In this document: positions 8,984 through 17,328 of the stretch, in pieces
Position numbering within the stretch: the stretch's first letter is position 1
Layout of the letters: the number at the start of each line of letters is the position of its first letter
From: Pseudomonas tohonis
Lineage (GTDB): Bacteria > Pseudomonadota > Gammaproteobacteria > Pseudomonadales > Pseudomonadaceae
Length of the DNA stretch: 64,000 nucleotides
NCBI RefSeq assembly: GCF_012767755.2
Contig: NZ_AP023189.1
Span: 1,922,001-1,986,000, forward strand
Direction of reading: 5' to 3'
Notes under the pieces: model-generated
Databases searched by the model: none
What the model was told of the DNA's origin: nothing
The model's input: only the letters and a program-made list of their open reading frames with translations
Translations under genes and position numbers: made by a program

Positions 8984-10315
8984 CTAGACCGGGCTGGAAC
9001 GCCCGGTCATCTCGCGGGCCATTTCCGTGGCGTAGCTGTCGGTCATCCCGGCGATGAAGTCGATGACCCGCAGGAACGAGCGGTACAGCGGCCACGCCGG
9101 GTCGGGGGCATTGTTGCCGAGCAGGTCGAGGATGCGCCGGTTCTTGAACGAGGGGGTGCGCCCGCCGTGCTGCTCCAGCGCCGCGCCGCAGAAGGCGTTG
9201 AGGAGGATCTCCAGGGTGGTGTAGGCACCGATCTCGTGGAGCGTCTTGCGCTTGTCCTGGAAGATGCGTTCCCGCGCGATGGCCTTGGCGCGCAGCACGC
9301 AGTGCTTGGCCGGGCCGTGCATGTGCTCCACCAGGTCGCCCTGCAGGGTGCCGGCGAGCAGCGCGTCCTGCTGGTCGACGAAGGCATGTGCGGCGGCATT
9401 GGTCAGGTGCTCGATGGCCTTGCCGCGGAGGATCGCCAGCTTGCGCCGCCGCGAGTCGCGCGGGCCCAGTTGCCGGTAGGTTTCCGGCAGGTCGTCGCCC
9501 ACCAGGCCGAGCAGCACCGCCTCGACCTCCTCGTAGTCGAGCAACTCCATTTCGAGGCCGTCCTCGAGGTCGATCAGTGCGTAGCAGATGTCGTCCGCCG
9601 CCTCCATCAGGTAGACCAGCGGATGGCGCGCCCAGCGCTGTTCCTCCAGCTGCGGCAGGCCCAGCTTCTGGGCGATCTGCTCCAGCAGCGGCAGTTCGCT
9701 CTGGTAGCAGCCGAACTTGTGTTTCTTGTAGCCCAGGGCCTCGGCATGGCGGGCCGTCCAGGGGTACTTGAGGTAGGTGCCGAGGGTGGCGTAGGTCAGT
9801 CGCGTCCCGCCGTCGAACTGGTGGTATTCCAGCTGGGTGAGGACGCGAAAGCCCTGCGCGTTGCCTTCGAAGCTGAGGAAGTCGGCACGCTCGGTGTCGC
9901 TCATGGCGTCCAGCCAGCCGCGTGCGGACGCCTGCTGGAACCAGTGGCGGATGGCGTCTTCGCCGGAGTGGCCGAAGGGTGGGTTGCCGATGTCGTGGGC
10001 CAGGCAGGCGGACTGCACGATCACCCCGAGATCGGCCGGGTCGCACCAGTCCGGCATCGCATCGCGCAGCACTTCGCCCACGCGCATGCCCAGCGAACGG
10101 CCCACGCAACCGACCTCCAGGGAGTGGGTCAGGCGCGTGTGGATGTGGTCGTTGCTGGAGACGGGGTGGACCTGGGTCTTGCGCCCCAGGCGCCGGAACG
10201 CCCCGGAAAAGATGATGCGGTCATGGTCCTTGTGGAACGAACTGCGGCCCAGTTCCTCGGTGCTGTGCACCGGTTTGCCGAGCCGTTCACGGGTGAGCAG
10301 TGTCTGCCAGTCCAA
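8984..10315 (-). CDS. dgt: Deoxyguanosinetriphosphate triphosphohydrolase-like protein (HD superfamily)
   Basis: A cytoplasmic dNTP triphosphohydrolase that removes triphosphate from dNTPs such as dGTP. The 443-residue protein has the HD-superfamily metal ligands: His64 in THSLEV, His107-Asp108 in [11 protein letters not shown], and a later Asp in [17 protein letters not shown]. Length fits the type 2 dGTPase family. The start is a TTG at 10313-10315, with GAGG about 9 bases upstream; the N-terminus [13 protein letters not shown] is the conserved beginning of the family, and no ATG lies near it in frame. It is the first gene of a possible dgt-FUSC unit. Confidence 0.9.
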   Translation of the reverse strand: MDWQTLLTRERLGKPVHSTEELGRSSFHKDHDRIIFSGAFRRLGRKTQVHPVSSNDHIHTRLTHSLEVGCVGRSLGMRVGEVLRDAMPDWCDPADLGVIVQSACLAHDIGNPPFGHSGEDAIRHWFQQASARGWLDAMSDTERADFLSFEGNAQGFRVLTQLEYHQFDGGTRLTYATLGTYLKYPWTARHAEALGYKKHKFGCYQSELPLLEQIAQKLGLPQLEEQRWARHPLVYLMEAADDICYALIDLEDGLEMELLDYEEVEAVLLGLVGDDLPETYRQLGPRDSRRRKLAILRGKAIEHLTNAAAHAFVDQQDALLAGTLQGDLVEHMHGPAKHCVLRAKAIARERIFQDKRKTLHEIGAYTTLEILLNAFCGAALEQHGGRTPSFKNRRILDLLGNNAPDPAWPLYRSFLRVIDFIAGMTDSYATEMAREMTGRSSPV

Positions 10316-10423
10316 CGCCAGTCCTCGCCGTTCAGTGGCTGAAGGGGGCTAGCTTCCCGGTTAACGCGCAGCGCCGCAAGGGGACCCCGGGGCGCGTGTC
10401 GGAGTTCCCGCGGGCGCCGGGGG

Positions 10424-11587
10424 TCACAGGCCGGCGGCGTCGATGTCCACCAGCAGCAAGCGGCCGCCGTTGTCGATGAACTGGCCGGCGGTCAGGCAGT
10501 ACTGGTTGGTGGTGGCGTCGCGGTAGGTGCTGGAGAGGGTCAGCCGGCGCTCTTCCCAGCCCTCGGCGAGCAGGTGATAGAAGTACGGCCGCCAGGACCA
10601 GTTGTGGCCCTGGTAGCGGGCATCTTCGTGCCAGGCCTGGCCATTCCATTCCAGGTTCGGGGTGAGCTGCGTGCCGTTGCGGTCGCACTGGTAGATGCGC
10701 AGCAGCCAGGGGTAGTGCTCGGGCGAGGGCAGGGAGGAGAGCGGCGCGTTGCCCTCGGCCCAGGTGCGCAGCTGGTTCATCAGCAGGGTGAGCTGCTGGC
10801 GCATGGTCATCAGCCGCGCGCGCTCGGCCAGCTTGCGCTGTACGTATTGGTCGCGCAGCTGGGCGAAGCGGTCGACGAAGGCGTCGGCGGCGAAGAACTC
10901 CAGCTCCGGCTTGGCGAACAGGTAGCCCTGCACGTAGCGGGCACCGCATTCCAGGGCGAAGTCCAGCTCGGCCTCGGTCTCCACGCCTTCGGCGATGATC
11001 CAGCAACCGGTCTTCTCGGCCATCTGCGCCAGGGCCTTGACCACCTCGCCGCTGGGGCCGCCACGCGCGGCGGCCTGGAACAGCTGCATGTCGAGCTTGA
11101 GGATGTCCGGCTGCAGGGCGAGCACGCGGTCGAGCTGGGAGTAGCCGGCGCCGAAGTCGTCGATGGCGATGCGCGCGCCGGCCTGGCGGTAGCGTGCGAC
11201 CACGTCCGGCAGGCGCTGGCTGGCGCCACCCAGTTCGGTGATCTCGAAGACGATGCGCTCGGGGGCCACGCCGTTGCGTTCCAGTTGCTTGAGGCTGGGC
11301 AGCGCCTGGCCGGGGTGCAGGCGGCTGATCCAGCGCGGCGAGATGTTGATGCTCAGGAACCAGTCCGCTGGGGCCTGGTGCAGGCGTGCGAGGGCGTCTT
11401 CGCGGATCTCCCGGTCGAGGCGGCGCAGGGCTGCTGGTGGCACCTTGGAATCGGCGAACAGCGGGCCGACCGACAGGAGCCGGCCGTCATCCTGGCGCAG
11501 GCGTCCCAGGGCTTCGACCCCGGCGATGCGTCCTGTCGCGGTGTCGATGAACGGCTGGAAGCAGGCAAGCGGTTGCCCGTCTATCAC
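10424..11587 (-). CDS. EAL-domain c-di-GMP phosphodiesterase with C-terminal PAS-like domain
   Basis: Hydrolyses c-di-GMP to pGpG. The 387-residue protein begins directly with the EAL domain (about 5-245). Catalytic residues look complete: Glu25 of the EAL motif, the Asn of INISP, the Glu of FEITE, DDFGAGYS near 145, the Lys of LKLD, EGVET near 200 and QGYLF. The remaining 130 residues follow a helical linker and contain WSWRPYFYHLLA and YRDATTNQYCLTAG stretches that resemble the PAS/Cache-like YkuI_C domain; that assignment is from memory. There is no transmembrane segment, so it is probably cytosolic. It starts at a GTG with AAGGAG 5 bases upstream. Confidence 0.88.
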   Translation of the reverse strand: MIDGQPLACFQPFIDTATGRIAGVEALGRLRQDDGRLLSVGPLFADSKVPPAALRRLDREIREDALARLHQAPADWFLSINISPRWISRLHPGQALPSLKQLERNGVAPERIVFEITELGGASQRLPDVVARYRQAGARIAIDDFGAGYSQLDRVLALQPDILKLDMQLFQAAARGGPSGEVVKALAQMAEKTGCWIIAEGVETEAELDFALECGARYVQGYLFAKPELEFFAADAFVDRFAQLRDQYVQRKLAERARLMTMRQQLTLLMNQLRTWAEGNAPLSSLPSPEHYPWLLRIYQCDRNGTQLTPNLEWNGQAWHEDARYQGHNWSWRPYFYHLLAEGWEERRLTLSSTYRDATTNQYCLTAGQFIDNGGRLLLVDIDAAGL

Positions 11588-11637
11588 GGTGACTCCTTAG
11601 GGCTGGCCCGAAATGCACGCGCTCGCCGAAACGACGC

Positions 11638-11667
11638 GGAGGGAGCCGGCTGCGACCGGCTCCCTCC
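11638..11667 (-). terminator. Hairpin after the yqjD/E/K-like operon
   Basis: Perfect 12-bp stem (11638-11649 with 11656-11667) with loop CTGCGA, between the last gene of the operon and the EAL gene. No T-run follows on the minus strand, so it may be a weak terminator or a processing hairpin. Confidence 0.45.
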
Positions 11668-11699
11668 CAAAGCAAGAATGTGGCCAGCTTGTCCTACGA

Positions 11700-12044
11700 T
11701 CAGACCTTGGTGGTAGACGGCGGTTTGACGTCAGAACGGCGCCAGGCTCCGCCCAGCAAGGGCAGCAGCGTGGTACCCAGGCGCAGCAATCGAGTCAAAT
11801 TGCCACTACGGGCGGCGAAGAAGCCCAGCGCGGCGACGCCGGCGATGCCCCAAAGGGGTGCATGGGGCAGGGTGCCCAGTTGCTGCTGCCAGCCGCTGGC
11901 GATGCCCTTGGCACGGCGCAGCGGCTGGGTGAGGACCAGGGTTTCGTGGCGGATCTCCTGGCGATGCATCTCCAGGCGCAGGCGCACCAGCGCCTTGCGC
12001 AGTTCGCGGCGGGAGGTGGTGCGGTGCGTTTCGGGCAGGCTCAT
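11700..12044 (-). CDS. YqjK-like small membrane protein
   Basis: A 114-residue protein: a basic N-terminal half (RRELRKALVRLRLEMHRQEIRHE) predicted helical, then one hydrophobic segment (about 65-82, PLWGIAGVAALGFFAARSG) and a basic tail. This matches the third gene of yqjD-yqjE-yqjK-type operons. Its ATG overlaps the stop of the holin-like gene by ATGA, so the two are translationally coupled. The function of YqjK-like proteins is not established. Confidence 0.75.
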   Translation of the reverse strand: MSLPETHRTTSRRELRKALVRLRLEMHRQEIRHETLVLTQPLRRAKGIASGWQQQLGTLPHAPLWGIAGVAALGFFAARSGNLTRLLRLGTTLLPLLGGAWRRSDVKPPSTTKV

Positions 12045-12433
12045 GGCAGCAGGCGCTCGCGGTCCTGGGCCAGCTCTTCGAGCGTGGCGGAGAAGGGGGA
12101 GGACTCATCGTCCACGGCCTGTTTCAGGCGCCAGGCGCAGTAGAGGGTGAGCACGAAGTAGAAGAGGCACAGGCCGCCCATGGTCTCGAGCCGCGCGGTG
12201 TCCCAGAAGATCACCAGCAGCAGCGTGGAGAGCGCCACCAGCAGCAGCAGGGCGAATATCAGCGACAGGCCGGCGAACAGCAGCAGGCGCAGGGTGTTGG
12301 CCTTCTGCTCCTGCAACTCGATGCCGAACAGCTCGACGTGACTGTGCAGCAGGCCGAGGAAAGCGGCGCCGAGGCGCCGCGGGGAGGGGCCTTGGCCCGC
12401 GCTCTGCGGGCCGGATTCCATTCCCGGCTCCAT
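12041..12433 (-). CDS. YqjE-like phage-holin-superfamily membrane protein
   Basis: A 130-residue inner-membrane protein with two adjacent transmembrane segments (about 48-75 and 83-105) between cytoplasmic tails, the layout of the Phage_holin_3_6/YqjE family. Despite the name, members are chromosomal envelope proteins, not lysis genes; no endolysin or phage gene is nearby. It lies 2 bases after the DUF883 gene and overlaps the next gene by 4 bases, so all three form one operon. Confidence 0.8.
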   Translation of the reverse strand: MEPGMESGPQSAGQGPSPRRLGAAFLGLLHSHVELFGIELQEQKANTLRLLLFAGLSLIFALLLLVALSTLLLVIFWDTARLETMGGLCLFYFVLTLYCAWRLKQAVDDESSPFSATLEELAQDRERLLP

Positions 12434-12435
12434 GC

Positions 12436-12750
12436 TCAGCGACGCGAGGCGAGCAGGCCGAGGAGGAAGCCGATGCCGGCGGAGAGGCCGATGGTCTGCC
12501 AGGGATGTTCCTGTACGTAGTCCTCGGTGGCGGCGACGGCGGCCTTGCCCTTGTCGACGATCTTCTCTTCGGTCAGGTGCAGGGTCTCGCGGGCGCGCTT
12601 GAGGGATTCGTGGATCTGCAGGCGCAACTCTTCGGCCTGGTCGCCAGCGAGGCTGGCGGTGTGCTGCAGCAGTTTCTCGGTGTCGCCGACGAGGGCCTGG
12701 AATTCGGTCAACAGGTCGTCCTGAGCGCGGCTTGCAGTCTTGCGTGGCAT
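12436..12750 (-). CDS. DUF883 (YqjD/ElaB-like) ribosome-associated membrane-anchored protein
   Basis: A 104-residue protein with a long amphipathic helical body and one C-terminal membrane anchor (about 82-100, PWQTIGLSAGIGFLLGLLASRR), as in YqjD, ElaB and YgaM. E. coli YqjD binds ribosomes at the inner membrane in stationary phase; the same role here is inference. I start at 12750 because AAGGAG lies 9 bases upstream and family similarity begins at MPRKTA; the frame upstream is open but looks non-coding. First gene of the three-gene operon. Confidence 0.83.
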   Translation of the reverse strand: MPRKTASRAQDDLLTEFQALVGDTEKLLQHTASLAGDQAEELRLQIHESLKRARETLHLTEEKIVDKGKAAVAATEDYVQEHPWQTIGLSAGIGFLLGLLASRR

Positions 12751-13110
12751 GGCGTGAATCTCCTTGAGGGCTGGGAAGGCTTGGTAGTTGTGAGTCGCCG
12801 CGCAGGCTTTAGGTTCCGGCGATATTTGCGCCCGGGCGCTGGTATGGCGCTTGCAATGCCCTGGTGCGCCAGAGCGTCGCCATGCCCCGTTATCGGGCGT
12901 CACGCGGGGCTTCGACAGGGCCGTCGAATCCTGGCAAGCACATGAAAAACAAAGAGAAAGCCTGAAAATTCAAACTGCCGTCTCCACCGCGTCGCCCCGT
13001 TATGGCCACCAGCCTCGACCCGTTCGGGGGCGTAATGGCTTCAGCGTGGTGCGCGTCCGGCGCGATTTGACCCGTATTGGTGCTTTTTCCCTGCCGGAGC
13101 CTTCCTGCCA
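12751..13110. other. Divergent intergenic region, yqjD-like operon / amt
   Basis: A 360-base gap. It holds the ribosome site of the DUF883 gene, a sigma-54-like element pointing to amt (12840-12855) and otherwise no gene or RNA that I can support. Confidence 0.5.
12840..12855 (+). promoter_or_regulatory. Possible sigma-54 promoter of amt
   Basis: TGGTATGGCGCTTGCA matches the -24/-12 pattern TGGCAC-N5-TTGC at both invariant dinucleotides (GG and GC, 12 bases apart). It faces amt, whose family is commonly NtrC/sigma-54 controlled, but gives a leader of about 245 bases, and only a poor NtrC-like half-site (TGGTGC) lies next to it. Tentative. Confidence 0.35.
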
Positions 13111-14319
13111 ATGGAAAACCTCAACAGTGCCGTGCAAACCCTGATCCACGGCTCCAATACCCTGTTCATCCTTATGGGCGCCGTGATGGTGCTCGCCATG
13201 CACGCCGGCTTCGCGTTCCTGGAAGTGGGCACCGTGCGCCAGAAGAACCAGGTCAACGCCCTGTCGAAGATCCTCTCGGACTTCGCCATCTCCACCCTGG
13301 CCTACTTCTTCATCGGCTACTGGGTGGCCTACGGCGTGACCTTCCTGCAGCCGGCCGGCGAGCTGGCGGCGGACCACGGCTACGCGCTGGTGAAGTTCTT
13401 CTTCCTGCTGACCTTCGCCGCCGCCATCCCGGCGATCATCTCCGGCGGCATCGCCGAGCGCGCCCGCTTCGGCCCGCAACTGTGCGCCACGGCACTGATC
13501 GTGGCCTTCGTCTACCCCTTCTTCGAGGGGCTGATCTGGAATGGCAACTTCGGCCTGCAGGACTGGCTGAAGGCGAGCTTCGGCGCGGGCTTCCACGACT
13601 TCGCCGGCTCCGTGGTGGTGCATGCGGTGGGAGGCTGGCTGGCGTTCGGCGCGGTGGTGCTGCTGGGGCGCCGTGACGGCCGCTACCGCGATGGCCGCCT
13701 GGTGGCCTTCGCGCCGTCGAATATCCCCTTCCTGGCGCTGGGCTCGTGGATCCTCATCGTCGGCTGGTTCGGCTTCAACGTGATGAGCGCGCAGACCCTG
13801 CAAGGCGTCAGCGGCCTGGTGGCGGTCAATTCCTTGATGGCGATGGTCGGTGGCACGGTCGCCGCGCTGCTGGTGGGGCGCAACGACCCGGGCTTCCTGC
13901 ACAACGGCCCGCTGGCCGGGCTGGTGGCGATCTGCGCAGGCTCCGACCTGATGCACCCGGTGGGGGCCCTGGCCACCGGCGCCATCGCGGGCGGCCTGTT
14001 CGTCTGGGCCTTCACCGCGACCCAGGTGAAATGGAAGCTGGACGACGTGCTGGGTGTCTGGCCGCTGCACGGCCTGTGCGGCGTCTGGGGCGGCATCGCC
14101 TGCGGCATCTTCGGGCAGGAAGCGCTCGGCGGCCTGGGGGGCGTCAGCCTGGTGAGCCAGTTGATCGGCACCGGCCTCGGCGTGCTGGTGGCGCTGGTGG
14201 GCGGCTTCCTGGTCTACGGCCTGCTGAAGAAGACCCTGGGCATCCGCCTGTCCCAGGAGCAGGAGTACTACGGCGCGGACCTGTCGATCCACAAGATCGG
14301 CGCGACCAGCCAGGATTGA
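13111..14319 (+). CDS. amt: Ammonium transporter (Amt family)
   Basis: A 402-residue inner-membrane channel that takes up ammonium. Eleven transmembrane segments can be traced. Family signatures are present: FAGSVVVHAVGGW with the first pore histidine, a GGIAERARF loop, and HGLCGVWGGIACGIFG with the second pore histidine region. It has no signal peptide. It differs from the common Pseudomonas glnK-amtB arrangement: no PII gene is adjacent, so it may be a second Amt copy. GGAG sits about 11 bases before the ATG. It ends at a strong terminator shared with the convergent porin gene. Confidence 0.93.
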   Translation: MENLNSAVQTLIHGSNTLFILMGAVMVLAMHAGFAFLEVGTVRQKNQVNALSKILSDFAISTLAYFFIGYWVAYGVTFLQPAGELAADHGYALVKFFFLLTFAAAIPAIISGGIAERARFGPQLCATALIVAFVYPFFEGLIWNGNFGLQDWLKASFGAGFHDFAGSVVVHAVGGWLAFGAVVLLGRRDGRYRDGRLVAFAPSNIPFLALGSWILIVGWFGFNVMSAQTLQGVSGLVAVNSLMAMVGGTVAALLVGRNDPGFLHNGPLAGLVAICAGSDLMHPVGALATGAIAGGLFVWAFTATQVKWKLDDVLGVWPLHGLCGVWGGIACGIFGQEALGGLGGVSLVSQLIGTGLGVLVALVGGFLVYGLLKKTLGIRLSQEQEYYGADLSIHKIGATSQD

Positions 14320-14356
14320 TGCGCTTCCGTCATCCGGACGGGATCGCAGGATGAAG

Positions 14357-14380
14357 AAAGCCCGCCATATGGCGGGCTTT
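14357..14380. terminator. Bidirectional terminator, amt / porin
   Basis: AAAGCCCGCC (14357-14366) and GGCGGGCTTT (14371-14380) form a 10-bp stem with loop ATAT, followed by TT on the plus strand and preceded by an A-rich stretch that serves the minus strand. Confidence 0.88.
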
Positions 14381-14399
14381 TTCATTGCACGGCGGGTGA

Positions 14400-15695
14400 C
14401 TACCAGAGCGGCACCACGTAGCTGACGATCAGGCGGTTCTCGTCGATGTCGTTGCCGAAGTTGGTCGAGCGCACCGTCGCGTTGCGCCATTTCACGCCGA
14501 GGTTCTTCAGCGGGCCGTCCTGGAAGACGTAGGCGATGTCGGTGTTGCGTTCCCATTCCTTGCCTTCGGGGCGGCCGGCGCCCAGGTCGACGTTGTCGCC
14601 GGACAGGTAGCGGGTCATGAAGGTCAGGCCGGGGATGCCCATGGCGGCGAAGTTGTAGTCGTAGCGCGCCTGCCAGGACTTCTCGTCCTTGGCGGCGAAG
14701 TCGCCGATCTGCACGTAGTTGACCAGGAAGGGATCGGTGCCGTTGATGTAGGCGTAGCCGGTATCCCCGCTCATGCTCTGGTAGCCGAGGCCGAAGGCGT
14801 GGCCGCCCAGGGCGTAGGTGAACATGGCGCCGAAGGCCTTGTTGTCGACGTTGCTGCTGCCTTCGTCGGTGGAGCGGGCGTAGCGGATGTCGCTCTTCAG
14901 CGACTGCTTGTCACCCAGCGGCAGGGTGTGCAGGACGGTGAAGATGTGCTGTTTGTAGAACTCGTCCAGGTTGCCGTAGTTGTAGCCGGTGGCGAGGTTG
15001 TCGTTCCACTTGTAGGTGGCACCGGCGAAGTTGAACTCGTCGCTGGTCTGGCCACCGCGGAAGGTGATGCCCCGGGCGCCGCCGGCACCGGTGGCGGCGA
15101 CGCGGCTGTTGGTGATGGTCATGTCCTCGTAGTCCGAGGAGTCGCGCTGGTTCACCTGCTTGAGCTGGCCGGCGTCGAGGGTCAGGCCGTCGATTTCCAT
15201 CGAGTTGATGTGGCCGCCCTGGAAGGTCTGCGGCAGCAGGCGCGAGTCGTTGTATTGCACCGTCGGCAGCTTGGGCAGCAGGGTTCCGACCTTGAGCACG
15301 CTCTTGGAGGCACGCAGCTTGGCGGTCAGGCCCACTTCGCCGTATTCGTCCTGGGCGCGGTTGGGCGCTTCGCGATCGCGCTTGAGCAGGCCGGTGCCGG
15401 TGCGGTCCGGGCTGGAGTCGAGCTTGATGCCCAGGGCGCCGATGGCATCGACACCGACGCCGATGGTGCCTTCGGTGAAGCCTGACTCGTAGCGCAGCAG
15501 GAAGCCCTGGGCCCACTCCTCGGCCTTGGACTGGGCGGCACCGTCCTGGCGGAAGTCACGGTTGAAGTAGAAGTTGCGCAGTTCGACGCTGGCCTTGCTG
15601 TCTTTCAGGAATTCGGCCTGGGCGAGGCCGGGCAGGGTGAGGCCGGTGCTGAGCGCAGCCAGGGCGATGGCGTGCGCGAGCGAGGTCTTGCTCAT
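14400..15695 (-). CDS. OprD-family outer-membrane porin
   Basis: A 431-residue protein with a signal peptide (cleavage likely at AQA-EF near residue 26), then a beta-barrel. OprD signatures include ASVELRNFYFNRDF at the start, GFLLRYESGFTEGTIGVGVDAIGALG, SKSVLKVGTLLPKLPTVQYNDSRLLPQ split over the first third, and the terminal barrel strand ending in VVPLW with aromatic C-terminal residue. OprD-family porins take up amino acids or carboxylates; the substrate is not readable. From memory, PAO1 gene order would put OpdQ (PA3038) here. The start has GAGGAG 9 bases upstream; the open frame further upstream is leader. Confidence 0.9.
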   Translation of the reverse strand: MSKTSLAHAIALAALSTGLTLPGLAQAEFLKDSKASVELRNFYFNRDFRQDGAAQSKAEEWAQGFLLRYESGFTEGTIGVGVDAIGALGIKLDSSPDRTGTGLLKRDREAPNRAQDEYGEVGLTAKLRASKSVLKVGTLLPKLPTVQYNDSRLLPQTFQGGHINSMEIDGLTLDAGQLKQVNQRDSSDYEDMTITNSRVAATGAGGARGITFRGGQTSDEFNFAGATYKWNDNLATGYNYGNLDEFYKQHIFTVLHTLPLGDKQSLKSDIRYARSTDEGSSNVDNKAFGAMFTYALGGHAFGLGYQSMSGDTGYAYINGTDPFLVNYVQIGDFAAKDEKSWQARYDYNFAAMGIPGLTFMTRYLSGDNVDLGAGRPEGKEWERNTDIAYVFQDGPLKNLGVKWRNATVRSTNFGNDIDENRLIVSYVVPLW

Positions 15696-15721
15696 TGTTA
15701 TTGTCTCCTCGTTGGGGTTGC

Positions 15722-15740
15722 GGGGCGGTTGGGCCGCCCC
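15722..15740 (-). other. Hairpin in the porin leader / after the hydrolase gene
   Basis: GGGGCGG (15722-15728) pairs with CCGCCCC (15734-15740) around TTGGG, 26 bases upstream of the porin start and 60 bases after the hydrolase stop. It has no T-run. It could end the upstream operon or shape the porin leader. Confidence 0.35.
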
Positions 15741-15800
15741 GTTACAACGAGTGGAATTAAGCATCCGGTAACACAATCGTCATTTAGACATTGGTCGCCC

Positions 15801-16667
15801 TCACTGCACCCACTGCGGGTAGTAGCCGAGGCGGTCCTGCACGGCGGCATCGTGGGCCGGCACCACGGTCAGCTCCGGCTCGGCCTGCAGCAGGTCGTGA
15901 ACGCGCCGGAGCTGGGCGAGGGTGCCGTCGCGGTCGTTGTCCACCATCCGGCGGCTGACCCAGAACTTCTCGTGGGGCCCGGTGAAGCCTTCCAGGCGCC
16001 AGCTGGTGTCGCCGGTGAAGAAGAAGCGGCGACCGTCGTCGAGGGTGAGGAACAGCCCCACCGAGCCCGGCGTGTGACCGGTGAGCGGCACCAGGACCAG
16101 GCTGCCGTCGCCGAACAGGTCGAGGCTCTCGTCGAACCCCATGTAAGGCTCGGGCTGGAAGTCGAAGGGCCGCCAGAGGATCTCGTGGGTGAACTGGCTG
16201 GGCAGCACCGCCGGCGGCGCGGCGATGTGGCTGAACTCGATCTCCGCCCAGGGCGCCCAGACCGGCACCTCGGGAAAGTCCGCCAGGCCCGAGGCGTGGT
16301 CCCAGTGCGCGTGGGTGAGGAGGATGCGGTCGACGCGGATGCCGTCGCGGTCCAGTTGCTCGCGCGCGGGGACGACGTCCTCGTACTTGAACAGCGGCTT
16401 GTCCCACCAGGGCATGTCGCCCTGGAACTGGGCATCCACCTGGCGCCCCAGGCCGGTGTCCAGCAGCAGCGTGGCGGCGTGGTGCTGGATGAGCACGGCG
16501 GTGTGGTTGACCGCGACGGTCCTGGTCCACTGGCCGCCCTCCATGGTGAAGGCGTCGAGCGTCTCGGCGTGGGAAGTCTTCACCAGGGCGAAGCGCAGGC
16601 CCTGGGCGCTGGCGAAGGGGCTGGCGGCCAGCAGCAGGCCGGTGAGGAGGAGGCGGAGCAGGCGCAT
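15801..16667 (-). CDS. Exported metallo-beta-lactamase-fold hydrolase
   Basis: A 288-residue MBL-fold protein with a signal peptide (MRLLRLLLTGLLLAASPFASA, cleaved near residue 21). Metal ligands are visible: THAHWDHASG near residue 118 (HxHxDH), PLTGHTPGSVGL with a further histidine, FTGDTSW and a late His in VVPAHDAAV. This is the pattern of the lactonase/glyoxalase-II-like branch that binds two metals; substrate unknown. AAGGA lies 7 bases before the ATG. It lies 28 bp after the GST gene on the same strand, so the two are probably one unit, controlled by the divergent TetR gene. Confidence 0.87.
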   Translation of the reverse strand: MRLLRLLLTGLLLAASPFASAQGLRFALVKTSHAETLDAFTMEGGQWTRTVAVNHTAVLIQHHAATLLLDTGLGRQVDAQFQGDMPWWDKPLFKYEDVVPAREQLDRDGIRVDRILLTHAHWDHASGLADFPEVPVWAPWAEIEFSHIAAPPAVLPSQFTHEILWRPFDFQPEPYMGFDESLDLFGDGSLVLVPLTGHTPGSVGLFLTLDDGRRFFFTGDTSWRLEGFTGPHEKFWVSRRMVDNDRDGTLAQLRRVHDLLQAEPELTVVPAHDAAVQDRLGYYPQWVQ

Positions 16668-16695
16668 GGGGGCTTCCTTGCAGTGGCGGAGGTGT

Positions 16696-17289
16696 TCAGA
16701 GGCGGGGCAGTTCGACGTAGCCGGGCAGGGCGCGGATGCGGTTGCACCACTGGCGGATGTGCGGGTAGGGCGCGAGTTCCACGCCGCCTTCCTCGGCCAG
16801 CGCCAGGTAGGGGTACAGCGCGACGTCGGCGATGCTGGGGGCCGCGCCCTCGGCCAGCCAGGCGTGGCTGCCCAGTTGCAGCTCGACCACGGCCAGCACC
16901 TGGCGCGCCTTGGCCTGGGTGGCCTCGAGGTCGCCCGGGCGGCGGAACAGCTTGATCACCCGTGCGCTGGCCGGGCCGTGATGCAGTTCGTTGGCGGCGA
17001 AGCTCAGCCAACTGGCGATGCGTCCCTGTTGCAGCGCGTCATCGGGCAGCCAGTCGGGCGCATGGCGGCGTGCCAGGTAGACGAGGATGGCTTGGGAGTC
17101 CACCAGCGCCTGGCCATCTTCCACCAGCACGGGCACCTGGCCACGGGGATTGAGGGCGAGGAATGCCGGTTGCTTCTGTTCACCGGCGGCCAGGTTGACC
17201 GTGACGATCTCGGCGCGCTGGCCGATCAGGCCGAGGAACAGACGGACCTTGTAGCAGTTGCCGGAAAGCGGGAAGTCATGGAGCTGCAT
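16696..17289 (-). CDS. Glutathione S-transferase family protein
   Basis: A 197-residue cytosolic GST. The N-terminal thioredoxin-like domain (1-78) has HDFPLSGNCYKVRLFL, where the family uses a Ser for glutathione activation, a cis-Pro in GQVPVLVEDGQ and the DSQAILVYLA glutathione-binding turn. The C-terminal helical domain (85-197) includes PSIADVALYPY. I start at 17289 where the family begins; the longer open frame upstream would overlap the TetR gene. It is divergent from that regulator, with an inverted-repeat operator between them. Confidence 0.9.
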   Translation of the reverse strand: MQLHDFPLSGNCYKVRLFLGLIGQRAEIVTVNLAAGEQKQPAFLALNPRGQVPVLVEDGQALVDSQAILVYLARRHAPDWLPDDALQQGRIASWLSFAANELHHGPASARVIKLFRRPGDLEATQAKARQVLAVVELQLGSHAWLAEGAAPSIADVALYPYLALAEEGGVELAPYPHIRQWCNRIRALPGYVELPRL

Positions 17290-17328
17290 GGGGGAGACCC
17301 TGGTTGTGGTTGTGCGGCTGGATATTAG

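Noticed and set aside
12041..12433. Phage holin, hence a possible prophage remnant
   Set aside because: The protein belongs to the chromosomal YqjE branch, is in a three-gene envelope operon, and no phage gene, integrase or att duplication is near.
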